Shown in pieces: positions 34,580-47,600 of a stretch of DNA of 64,000 bases. Under the pieces are notes generated by a model. It was not told the DNA's origin. It saw only the letters and a program-made list of their open reading frames with translations, and did not search any database. The DNA comes from Notospermus geniculatus (taxonomy: Eukaryota > Nemertea > Pilidiophora > Heteronemertea > Lineidae): contig NMRB01000082.1 of the NCBI GenBank assembly GCA_002633025.1, positions 539,882 to 603,881 of the forward strand, read 5' to 3'. Made by a program: the position numbers and the translations under genes. How positions within the stretch are numbered: position 1 is the first letter of the stretch; each line of letters starts with the position of its first letter.

Positions 34580-35420
34580 GCCTGGGTTGAACCTGCATAA
34601 TAATTCGCTGAGGTTGGCGTCTCAAATGTGATAAGTATAACATGAAATGCAAGAAATTATCATGATCTGCAGGTAGGCCTATTATATTATCAGCCGTTAC
34701 AATTTTGGACGTCTTTCCCTTACTGCAATTATGTTCAGGAATAACATCAAAAAGTAGGCCTAGTATTTGTACAGAAGTTAATGGCAATGTACGGCAATCT
34801 TGAGACAAAGTAGTCTCAGTGACAAAATTTTACATGTAGGACCATTCATTTCTTTCGTACACAGTAGGCGGCCTATAGTATATATAAAGATATATTGTAA
34901 AGGTTTTTCAACTTATTTCGTCTATATCATGTGGAAATGTTCGTGCGAGTGGAAATTTTCAAGACATACACAATAAAATTGGGAACGCGTTGCACATTTT
35001 AGCGTCCATCCTCTTGTCTTCATTGTGTCGCTGTCATTCTTCCCTCGAGCACTTCATGTGATGTGTCACTTGTGTAGGCCATGTTACAACCAGTTGTAAC
35101 AGGCCATCATGGTACGGCGATATTACGTAAAGTTAGCAATGGGGAAACGGCTTCTACTCTACTATAGATCGAAAAAATACTCTGAAAAGAAGGTAAGATG
35201 GATATCATTTTCTCAGCGACCGTTCCTAGTCCATAGACAGTAGCGTAAAAATGCTCCACTCAGGGGAACAACAAGTGCTCTCATTTAGTAAACCTTTTGA
35301 TTCTTTCCGACTCTTCCCTCAGTCAACAAAGGATAACTCCACCTACGATCGAGCATACGGCCTCTTGGACACGAGTCTGACGTTTAGCCACTGCTCACAT
35401 CCGCAGATTCTGCTCTATAC

Positions 35421-35606
35421 TCACCAGGGGATTCTTCGGCGTAGTTTCTTGCAGCACAGGTGATGGTGGCCGGCATTACATCCACTCGAGGTGCATTCAT
35501 AGCAAGGTGCGTGTCGGCCAAACTTCCTCCAGAACACCTTGCAATAGTTAGGCCTGCGGCATTCCCTTCTTACGAAGTTACCACCATAGCGGGGAATGAC
35601 GAAAAT
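35421..35606 (-). CDS. Gene 2 terminal cysteine-rich exon with stop
   Basis: 186 bp, acceptor TTTCAG, phase 0. 61 residues then TGA. Starts I-F-V-I-P-R-Y-G-G-N and ends C-C-K-K-L-R-R-R-I-P-W. Ten cysteines, strongly basic. I do not recognise the domain. A GTGAGT overlaps the stop (CCCTG|GTGAGT), so splicing onward cannot be excluded. Confidence 0.7.
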   Translation of the reverse strand: MFVIPRYGGNFVRRECRRPNYCKVFWRKFGRHAPCYECTSSGCNAGHHHLCCKKLRRRIPW

Positions 35607-38600
35607 CTGAAATCGTCATGCATTTGGACGTTACAAATAAGAACGTTGTAAAATGTAATGTATACGTCATGACCCCAAATCGTTTTGATGTGATCTCCAG
35701 TCGACGCTAAAGACGTTGTGCGGCGCTGCAGTCGAAAAGATGATATGAAGTCGTAGCTGATATGTAGACCTTACAATATCAAGAGTTGGTAATTTTTGAT
35801 GTGCTGCCAATTGGGTGAGAAGGGACTAGAATGGAAAACCCATTTTCAACTTACGTAACAACTGGTGTAACATCTCGGGCAAGACACAAGGCGACCATTT
35901 CTCCAGGGACAACACGGACCGACATAATCGTAGCATTTCAAGCCTGGAAAAGTGAACCAAGGAGTACACATCACCATCCGATACGGTGGAGGGGAGGGTA
36001 CGGGCAAGGAATATAGGCTACATGAAAAATCCCCACTTTTGGCAATGTCAGCTGCGAGTCTACGGAATTTTACATATCAATACATGTAGTTTCACCGAGT
36101 GTAAGCAATATTACACAAGGTATTATTAACCATACATCCAGGTAGTGTACTTCTGTAATAGGAAGTCTTTACTTACGTGGACGCCTTCTGCAATGGAATC
36201 CATTTCCCATGTAGCCTCTCCTACAAACACAGGTATATCTTCCCCTGACAACTTGACAGTATGCATACTTATGACAGCCTCGGTAGTGCACTCTCCTCAG
36301 TCGTCCAGGGGCTACACACAGGTACCTAGCTTTGCAACCGCAAGTCACGACTGATTGACCAACCTGCAATGAATAAAGTCGTTTAGCATGTGGAGAGGGT
36401 AAGGATAAGCAAGGTGTCAATTCGGAAACTATCGTTCCTAAACCGTTTCGCAAAACTCAATGTCGCAGCTCATTTTATGCAACACTTGAGGCATTCAAAA
36501 CAGTTCACAGGATTCATCCAAGACTAATCGAACCGAAGGTACATGTATGCGACACTCATCCAACATTCTCCCATTGCGGCATCAAGCAACCAGCGGATGG
36601 CCCGCAATTTACTTACATCAATATGCTGTCCATCTCCGAGTTCACACCCACACTTCCTAGGGTGAACGCATCTATTTCCGAGCCGGAAGTAGCCTCTTCT
36701 ACACTGACAGGCATCGAAGACTCTGGGACCCTTCCAGCAATCCCGAGGGGGTCTCTTAACGCAACAGGACGGTTCACAGCGAGGGTACATCCACCGTTTA
36801 AAGACAGCATTGCGCTCACATCTTATAGCTGGAATGGAAAACGGCCAGTGAAAGAGCAACGCGAAGCGTGGCATATGCCCCGTGTTTGTTCCGGAAAGGA
36901 AAATGAAGATGGTGGCTGCAGCAGCCATTTTGGACGACTGGTGGTGCCCCCATTCGAAAGGAAGTTTCTCTCGTCATAAACAACCGCCAGCCTGAGACGT
37001 TCGGAAACGAAAATCCAGCAAGGTAGTGACTGTGGCGGCAATATTTGATGTGCAGGGCACCGGCGCCTCGAAATCTAAAGCAAGTATTGAACTTGAGACT
37101 TAATGACTAATACTTACGGCAGAACCGCAAAGTTCTCCAGGAAGTTGGATGGAATCCCCGTAAAATACAGGCCTCGGCAAATGCCCCTAAATTGCTACAA
37201 ACAACTCTAGGCACGTCGATCCTCCAGGTCCGCTTTTTAGCGTAGTAGCATACATCAAATACGCAATTCAGCAGGTGTGTCTGCCAACTGACCAGGCCAC
37301 TGGCGATGCAAGCCTTGAACGGTCCAAATTTCCATTTGATGAAACCACAGTGTTTATTGTCATATGCCTTCCTTTTCCAACTTCCCACACACGATCCGTC
37401 GACGGGCGTCGTCTTGCAATGCCTACAACAAAGTTCATAAAGTGCTAAGTCACATCATAAAGACATGAATTAGTCCATGAGTTCGCTTAAGAATGTTTGT
37501 TTTGAGGTTGGCTACATGACGTCGAGAAATTTTTTGAAATGCCTAAAAACAGAGTTCATTATCAGTGCTAGGTCACATGAATTAGCTTGAGCAGACTCAT
37601 GAGCTCGCTTATGAATTTTTGGTTTGAGGTATAGGCTACATTGTATACATCGACAAATGTATTGAAATACATTATTCAGCACATAAAGTCATAGCTGCTT
37701 CCTCTTCGAAACTAAAATAATGTCGTCATCAAACTTTACCCAACCTCAACGCTAATCTTTTATCAAGAATGGTATAACTGAACACGGATGCTTACTGGTG
37801 CTTTTGGATACCCGAGTCGTCGTCCACAGCCCAGCTCGAAGCGAATGTCAATGGACTTGCCTGTCTAGTTTTTCCCTTCGGAATCAGATCATCTCTCCTG
37901 TCTCCATTGCAGTTGCCACAAATGCCTTCAACTTTGGTTCCCAGGCTGGCGTCGATGCAAGTGACCAGACACCAATGGGTATAGGTTACAACCAAACCAC
38001 ACTGAGAAACAACCACCTTAAAGTAACCGCTGCGGTAGTATATCTTGATTCGTGTACCACTTGCTGTCCTGATAGTCATAGGGAATCCGCTCCTTGTGTA
38101 CTCGACCTTGTCAATCTAGAATTCAAATATATGACACGACTGTGTATCATGGAATGCTCTCCAGAGATAACTACACCATACACCATACACCATACACCAT
38201 ACATACCATACATCGAAATGGAATGACGTCCCCGAATGCAAAACTTGACTATCACAAGCAAGTCACACGTACTTGCATTGCAGGAACATCCCTAATCCAT
38301 GCGCACATGTCGGGACTACACCACAAATAAACAACTTGTAGTACTTGTCTTTGGTAGACAGTTAACATAACGAAAGACACCGAGGTTTCATCCCAGAGAA
38401 ATTTAGTAACCTTTTAATGCGACGCACGAAGATCTACAGCAATTGCCAGGTTTACGATCAGAGACAAAGTCATATCGATCCGCTGTCACTGTCATGGCCG
38501 ACGTTTTCTTCGAGTGACAGCCATGACTGTCATTATTGGGAATGATGATGTGAAACTACATGTACAGCACAGAAACTGAACTTAAACGTCTACTTACGAA

Positions 38601-41600
38601 AACTTTTCGGGACAGATGAACGTATCTGATAGTTCTCTCCTCAATTTTCACATCCACCAGCCCGATGTAGCTCACTCTGTGGTTACGGCCGAGAACAACA
38701 TTCTTTTCCTCCACGCTGAAGTAACACTTCTTCATCTTGTACCTGTCCTTCAACTTGGTGAATACGTACTTACATTTTCCCATAAAGTGGACCATGCGTC
38801 TATCGAACAGAAGATAATGGGGATCACCGGAACCTCTGCAGCAACACTGTCCTGTTGATGGAAGATGAAGTGATAGAAAGCAGACGTTTGAATGTACCGG
38901 TATCTGATGTATGACTATAAAAACCAATCACCTCATGTCCTAAAGGTGCGGCTCCACATGACAGTTTTCTGTCGAAAGCTTGCTGTCAGATAGTAACTGT
39001 CCAATGACTATCCCGTAGAAGTTGTTCAGCTGGTGACCGTTTGACTAACAATTTTGCTGTCATACAGTCATTAGCTGAAAACTTCGGCGGGATAATCATT
39101 GAACAGTTACTAAAATCTGACAGCAAATTTTCGACAGAAAACTGTCGCACCTTAGGAATAGCCAATAGTAAAGCCAATACATGTACTTACTTCTGACACA
39201 CCTTCGTAATCTAAAATCGAATATCCACGGCCTGTGACATCCTGAAACGAGGCAATATGTTGTTAAAAATATTCTCTGTGTTAATAATGACACATGTTTG
39301 AACAATCCTTTGTTTTACAAGTACCTGTGTCTCGGAAAACAGGCTGAGTGAAATCTTAAAACGACGGTTTCTATAGGCTTACATATATTACAGCCTCAAG
39401 ACAATCTGTAAAATCATCAACATTTCTACCATTAACATCTTGTACCTACTTGGAACGCATTTCCCTCCCTTAAATTTCTGATCAATGCGGCATTCTGAAA
39501 ATGAATACGAACTTACTCCTGTAATATGTATTTTATGTGTGCGACGTCATATTTGGCACAAGTGATGATTAGAAGTATGTTGGTTATAAACCCCTACATT
39601 ACCCGTACCCCATCCGGGGAGGGGGAGGGCTGTTGAATGAATTGCTCGCTATAAAGAAGCCCAGCAATGTCGTACAGATATATCCGTGTAGCAAAGCTTT
39701 GTTCTGTATCAATAGATAAACTTTACTCACGAGGAATCCGTGTGCAAATGAATCCATTTCCTCTGAAGCCCCTTTTGCAAACACAGGTATACCTTCCCCT
39801 CACAACTCGACAACTTGCATACTTGTGACATCGTCGGTATCGCAATCTCCTCAACACTCCAGGTGCCTTACACCAGTACATTGCTCTGCAACCTGCAATT
39901 ACTAACCTTTGACCGACCTGAAGTTAATAAAGTAAAGTAATTCAACATTTAGTCCCTCCTTTCACCCTGGCATCATAAGTGGAGAGAGAATTCTCTATAC
40001 CAACCATCCCTAAACCGTTTTCGCTCATTATGCAACAATCTGATGCTCTTAAAGTGATTCACAGGATACAGAAGCGAATCATCATCGTACATCCACCAGT
40101 TTGTCAAATATGTAGCCAGAACTTACATTAATATGCTGTCCATCTGGGAGGTCGCATCCACAGCTCGATCGAGGAACGCATTTATTTCCAAGGCGGAAGT
40201 AGCCGTTTTTACACTGACAGCAATCGTGGACTCTATGACCCCTCTTGCAAGAACGAGGGATTTTCTGCCGGTAACAGGATGGTTCACAAAGAGGGTACAT
40301 CCACAGTTTATAGACAGCATTTGGCTCACATTTCCTGGCTGGAATGGAAATCGAGAAGTAAAAGAAAAGTACCACGTGTAGGCTACGATGTTGACAGGCG
40401 AACCAATTATCACATCGATGATCAAGGAATTGACGAATGGTAGTTGATAAGAACGTCAATTATAAAATTTACCGATCTACACCGACTGACTATCTCTTCC
40501 GAATTGCTTTAGGGGTTCAACTTAAGAAATCGACCGTCTTCAAATAGGCGTTGAATGATTGGTTTTAGGTCAACACGACTGCGGATTCATCACACCGTCT
40601 CACTCAATCTCGTCCAGGAAGCATTTGTAATGGTCGATACTTGTCGAGGTCAACATCCTTTCGTAGAACCGACCGACCGATCGGGAATGATTTCCAAACG
40701 TTTTGAAGCAAGGCGGTAAAAATAGTCCTAAATGTTTTCTTTGAATGTAACCCACTCACGACAAGTATGACAACTGCTATTTTGCTCGTGGGAATAGAAC
40801 AGTTTTCAAGTTGACTAAAGACTTCCGTTTAGACTTTATCACTATTTATTACTTACGGCAGAACCTCCGACTTCTCCAGGCAGTTGGGTGGAATCCTCGT
40901 AAAACACAGGCCTCGGCAAATGCCCCTACATTGCTACAAACAACTCTAGGCACATCGACATTCGCGGTCGGCTGTTTGGAGAAGAAGCATACATCAAATA
41001 CACAGTTTCTTCGGTATCTCATCCAATTAACCAGGCCACTGGCGATGCAAGTCTTGAATGGTCCATGCTTCGATCCGATGAAACCACAGTGTTTATTGTC
41101 AACTGCCTTCCTTCTCCAAATTCCCACACACGATCCGTCGACGGGCTTCGCCTTGCAATGCCTACAACAAAGTTCATCTTTANNNNNNNNNNNNNNNNNN
41201 NNNNNNNNNNNNNNNNNNNNNNNNNNNNNNNNNNNNNNNNNNNNNNNNNNNNNNNNNNNNNNNNNNNNNNNNNNNNNNNNNNNNNNNNNNNNNNNNNNNN
41301 NNNNNNNNNNNNNNNNNNNNNNNNNNNNNNNNNNNNNNNNNNNNNNNNNNNNNNNNNNNNNNNNNNNNNNNNNNNNNNNNNNNNNNNNNNNNNNNNNNNN
41401 NNNNNNNNNNNNNNNNNNNNNNNNNNNNNNNNNNNNCACGCTGAAGTAACACTTGTTCCATTTGTACCTGTCCTTCAACTTGGTGAATACGTACTTACAT
41501 TTTCCCATGAAGTGGATCATGCGTTTATCGAATTGACTGTAATGGGGATCACCGGAACCTCTACAGCAACACTGTCCTGTTGATGGAAGATGAAGTGATA

Positions 41601-44600
41601 GAAAGCAGACTGATGATGATTGTGTCTGATCTCAAAACTACGGAAACAACTCACCTTCCAATACATAATCGCATTCTTGTAAATTAAATGCTAGTTAATG
41701 CCAGTACTTACTTCTGACGCATCTTCGTAATCTAAAATCGAATACCCAAGGCCTGCGACATCCTGAAACGATACATAGGTCATATTATATTTTCTGCTCT
41801 TTGCAACGACTCGTTTTCGAACAGCCGTCGTAAAGAATCGCAAACGAATCATGAACTCGTCGTTAAAATGACACCTTTTAGGCCTTTGCTTTACAAATAC
41901 ATAGAATCTCATACAATATCAAGCGAACATGACTACACTGCGTCAATCCATGGAGGTATTTATACCTCCATGGGCAATCGTATCGTTGGAAGAAGGCGTT
42001 CCTTTTTCTGGGCGCATGTTATATTCTCAAAGTGAGAGTAGACAGTTGGTAAAGTCATGAACATTTATCTATCATAAACAACATGTTGTTACTACCTACT
42101 TGGGACGCATTTCTTTCCGTTAAACCTCTGATGAATGCGGCAAACTGAAATTGAATACGAACTTTTTCTGTCAATGTTTGGTGCGTGGCATCCATATAGC
42201 GCCTGTCTCTTCGATCACATATTATGGTTTACATGTTTCTAATATTATTACCCCAACGTTGGTTAAGCACAGGGCGATGAAATCATCCACGTCCTTCAAA
42301 GTGATGGTCACGACTTGTCGGAAAACAGTCCAAAGCAAATACACCGGTTACCTTGGGATATTGACAACTTACTCGGAACACATCGATGACCCTTGTATCT
42401 TTGGCCACGGGGACATCCTGTAAATAAGCAGGCATGAGATAGCTGAAATAACGTGGCCAATCAGGTTGCTTAGTTCGGAGTATACTCGTACTCTCATACA
42501 CTAAGTAGCCTAACTGAGCCACCATCAATTAAGGATCATCAAGAAACACATCTCAATCCGTTGAATTTTTGACCGCGGGGACATTCTGTAAAAAAATGGG
42601 CATGGGATTACTAAAAGAATCCCGGGAGCACGAATTACAACTTTCGTTATTCAATTTTGTGGCGAACAAGAACATCGTTGATTACGGGGGCTGGCAACAG
42701 CAACGAGCAAGGGTCATCTCGGGCTATATGTTCTTCTCTACCACTCAGGAGCGGATCCAAGGGGCGCACCCGGCGCACGCCCCCCCCCCTTTGGCCAACA
42801 AATCTGTAAAATCGACCGAGAAATTCTGGAACTGGGCGCAAATTTCAATGTTCCTACCTCTCTTCCCAAATCCTGGATCCGCCCCTGCCACTCGCGAATT
42901 TCCAACAGACGATGCGCGTGTCAAAAACTATTCTTATACCTGCTGAACGATCCTTTTGTGTGACTGTCAAGAAAGGTGAATGAGACGGAAGAAAGGCACC
43001 CAAGTTGTTGTCATTTGGTAATGACCGCACGTGAAATGAAATTTGTTGTGATTACAGAGATAGCGGGAGCCAGTTGGAAAACTCCATGGGGCCGTATGCA
43101 CCAAACGAAGATTATCTTGATGTTTTGCAAACTTACTGACAGTTAAACAGACAGCTTGCAGCCTGCACCTTCTACATCCGTTAACGGCCTTACACGAGTT
43201 CCTATGAATGTTCTTCGTGAACCTCATAAAACGTGGAAATGACTGAGACCACCTAAAAAGTACAACAAAGTATTCAGGATCAGTCGACACATGAAGAGAA
43301 CGAAGGCGCAAGAGCTATTACGCAAGAGCTATTAGTACGCAAGAGCTATTAGTATACTATTATGCCAAGTCGAACATCGACCACGCAGAATTCAGGACAT
43401 GTCTGTTTGATCCCCAGACTTCGTCCTCTCTGAACGTCTGTGAAAGATAACCCAAAAATAGATAAGAGAGGATCTACTTTTGGTAAACCCGGTGTAAAAG
43501 AGTCCAGAGAGACTGTTTTTACTGGAGTGTAAAAAAGGGCGAGAACGAGGCTACATGTACACTCACGCAGAATGAAGAGAGCACGACAAGAGCCTCGAAC
43601 CCGAAGGACACGCGACACGTGGGACGTTCGTATAGCCGTGGGGGGACCACGCCAGTCTAATCCTCCCGTGTAGGCACACCGCCGGCATACAGTATGCCAC
43701 AGCCTGGAAAAGAGGGTTTGAGCTGTTTTGGTTTGGGTAACTGTACTCTAATTCTTTTGAATAATATTGCAGCCTTCAGTCTTATAAAATTAGGCCGAAT
43801 GTACGTCATCAACTGGAAAGCCTGTGCGGTAACAGTTTCCGCGTGTACAAAGAAAAACTACAACTGAGAATTCACTGTAAGTGAATTCATGACCACACCA
43901 AAAATTCGTTTGCCAGCAGAGCGATTTTGGTAGCCGTAATTTTGTCTGGAAAAGTTAGCGTGAAATTATTTTTGCTTTGAGTCTATATTGTACCCTAATA
44001 CAATAATAGTATTTTGTCGTTTTGTAGAAGGAGGCAGCTTCCTTCCTGTCAACGTCATCAGTAGGAAAGCCTGTTTTTGCAGAATCTACATTAGGTATAG
44101 ATTTCCCGTTGCCGTTCAAACATCGCACAGCATCTTGACGAATGCAAAGACAAAGAACACCATGTCCAAGAAGTCTCAGTCTGGCTCCACCACCAACAGC
44201 CCCTCTATTAGCTGAACATACAATAAGTCGGTCAAGTCCACCATTCTCTCATTCGCTGTCCTGTTACATGTTACGGAGCAACGTTTCTATTCTCCTCAGT
44301 GGTCATCGGCTTTTCACAAATAAGCACGCAAATATTCCCAGAGATTTACATACCCGAGCACGGTGTCTCCCGCGCCATCTGTGTCTAGCTTCGCAGGTTC
44401 TTATGTTAATAAAGTACGATCCATCACAATGACCTTGACATATACAATGCATCCCGACCCAGCCTCTTGGGCAGTAAGCATGTGATGTGGCGTCGTCCGC
44501 CAGTGACGACCACTTCCCAATTAGCACTATAACGGAAATAACATCGATTCTGGAGCGTTAGTGGCAATCATGTGACCGTGTACAACCTTCAAATATACAT

Positions 44601-47600
44601 TAGGAAGCGTAGGTTTAATTGGGAGCTTATTCACAAAGCTCCCGTAACTTTAAGGGTACGCAAATCCTTTGTCAGGCTGATAGTGAACAATAGGTTGTCC
44701 GCAAAAGGACAATAGTTTGCGCACTCCCGTAAGTTACAGAAGCTTCGTGAATAAGGTCCCTGAGCCTACTGAGGTAGCGGGTTGAAGTTCCCATTACTGG
44801 CATACTTTATTTGTGGGCTTATGTGCCGTTCACAAAATAATACGTACCTCTCGCCCGACAATCTGAAACGATAAATAGAATAGTACCAGGCGTGATTATT
44901 TCTAGTTCACCTCCTCACACAATTTATGGATTTTATTCTGCAGCGTTCCAGCGTTGGAGGGGAGTCAAATCGGTTATTGTATATCAATACCTACGCCCTA
45001 CATTTTTTAGAATCCAATGGCTTAATAAGATCCAGAGCCACTAAAAGCGCAGTACAGGCAGGAATTGAGTAAACACTGTACATGTATTTCGGGATAAATG
45101 CCCCCTCCCAGAGATGTTGATAGCGACGACCCTCACCTCAAAATAAAGTGCGTCGCGTGTGTTTTCAAGATGTGTTTCATAATCAGTGGGAAAAAGCGAA
45201 GAAAGTACCAAAGTTAGCAGGCCTACCCATATTTATCATAAATATGGTGTTATACATTCCTGTTATTCCCGAAATCAAAACAATTGCAATAACAGTGTTC
45301 TGTCGAGGGAAGGTGGACCCGGTGAGAGTCGACTGATGCCTGTATCACGTGACTACATAACTCTGTTACCTTCACGCTAAACCTGTAAAATAAGCCAAAC
45401 GACCCAGAACTTACTTTTGACACATTTTCGATATCTACGGCTGTACACGTAACCCGCGGTACATTCTGAAAGGATGTAGAAGTTATATAATTATTTTCAC
45501 AGATATCTGGTCTTAATAATCACATGTTTTTGAACAAATGTACTAGTCCGGTCAATAAGCTCAAAATTGTGACCCAATCAGGACATAGCGGACAAAAGCG
45601 CCATTTTTGGCCCAAATGTTCCTTTAATATGGTACTTCAATTCTAGAAGGGGCGCCCAAGTCAGATCACCATGGTAACGTCAAAATCGGTGTTGAAGTTT
45701 TGGACAATGACTTTATCATTGGACCCAAGAACTGAGCTTTGTACAGGAAATTGGGACTCGATGTACAGCTAACTTTTGAACGGTTGGATTTACACCCCAT
45801 AAATGTATTATCAACAGATAGAAACATTGTGCATCAGAAGCAGATAAGCATGTTCTTAATTGTTTTCAGTAGTTATGTAATAAGAAATTACGTTTTTTAT
45901 GCAAATTAACACAAAATGGGTGAAAATATATAAAAACGTCGTTTGCAATTACCTAATCNTCGTTATGAATCCCGATAGCCAATCTGAGCTGGAAGAATGG
46001 GCAGTGGATCATGATCGAGTTATGATAAAACGTGCGTTACTTACTCCTGACACACCGACCTCGATAGAATTTCTTGCCGGAAGGACATCCTGGAAATAGT
46101 CAAGTAAAATAAACAAAATCCGCACTAAATACATGTAGAACCGGACCCGAAATTCCGTAATGGAAGCAGAATAAGAACGGACAAATACCGCATTTTTTTG
46201 TAGTAGAAGTGCAGCTAGTGTGTCGTTTGTGTGGGTCTGGCACGTGATAGAAAAAGCAAGCCAGTGTCTCAACTGTTGCGTCTTCCACTGTAAAACAATC
46301 TCGAAGTGTTTCTCGTTATGAATCCCGATAGCCAATCTGAGCTGGAAGAATGGGCAGTGGATCATGATCGAGTTATGATAAAACGTGCGTTACTTACTCC
46401 TGACACACCGACCTCGATAGAATTTCTTGCCGGAAGGACATCCTGGAAATAGTCAAGTAAAATAAACAAAATCCGCACTAAATACATGTAGAACCGGACC
46501 CGAAATTCCGTAATGGAAGCAGAATAAGAACGGACAAATACCGCATTTTTTTGTAGTAGAAGTGCAGCTAGTGTGTCGTTTGTGTGGGTCTGGCACGTGA
46601 TAGAAAAAGCAAGCCAGTGTCTCAACTGTTGCGTCTTCCACTGTAAAACAATCTCGAAGTGTTTCTCGTTATGAATCCCGATAGCCAATCTGAGCTGGAA
46701 GAATGGGCAGTGGATCATGATCGAGTTATGATAAAACGTGCGTTACTTACTCCTGACACACCGACCTCGATAGAATTTCTTGCCGGAAGGACATCCTGGA
46801 AATAGTCAAGTAAAATAAACAAAATCCGCACTAAATACATGTAGAACCGGACCCGAAATTCCGTAATGGAAGCAGAATAAGAACGGACAAATACCGCATT
46901 TTTTTGTAGTAGAAGTGCAGCTAGTGTGTCGTTTGTGTGGGTCTGGCACGTGATAGAAAAAGCAAGCCAGTGTCTCAACTGTTGCGTCTTCCACTGTAAA
47001 ACAATCTCGAAGTGTTTCTCGTTATGAATCCCGATAGCCAATCTGAGCTGGAAGAATGGGCAGTGGATCATGATCGAGTTATGATAAAACGTGCGTTACT
47101 TACTCCTGACACACCGACCTCGATAGAATTTCTTGCCGGAAGGACATCCTGGAAATAGTCAAGTAAAATAAACAAAATCCGCACTAAATACATGTAGAAC
47201 CGGACCCGAAATTCCGTAATGGAAGCAGAATAAGAACGGACAAATACCGCATTTTTTTGTAGTAGAAGTGCAGCTAGTGTGTCGTTTGTGTGGGTCTGGC
47301 ACGTGATAGAAAAAGCAAGCCAGTGTCTCAACTGTTGCGTCTTCCACTGTAAAACAATCTCGAAGTGTTTCTCGTTATGAATCCCGATAGCCAATCTGAG
47401 CTGGAAGAATGGGCAGTGGATCATGATCGAGTTATGATAAAACGTGCGTTACTTACTCCTGACACACCGACCTCGATAGAATTTCTTGCCGGAAGGACAT
47501 CCTGGAAATAGTCAAGTAAAATAAACAAAATCCGCACTAAATACATGTAGAACCGGACCCGAAATTCCGTAATGGAAGCAGAATAAGAACGGACAAATAC

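Larger units (their letters stand above)
33220..36165. repeat. Segmental duplicon, copy 2
   Basis: Partner of 28560-31160. Near 33420-33510 the AAAACGATCAAACAAAA tandem is expanded relative to copy 1. The right break lies about 12-15 bp from the EGF exon at 36177. Confidence 0.9.
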
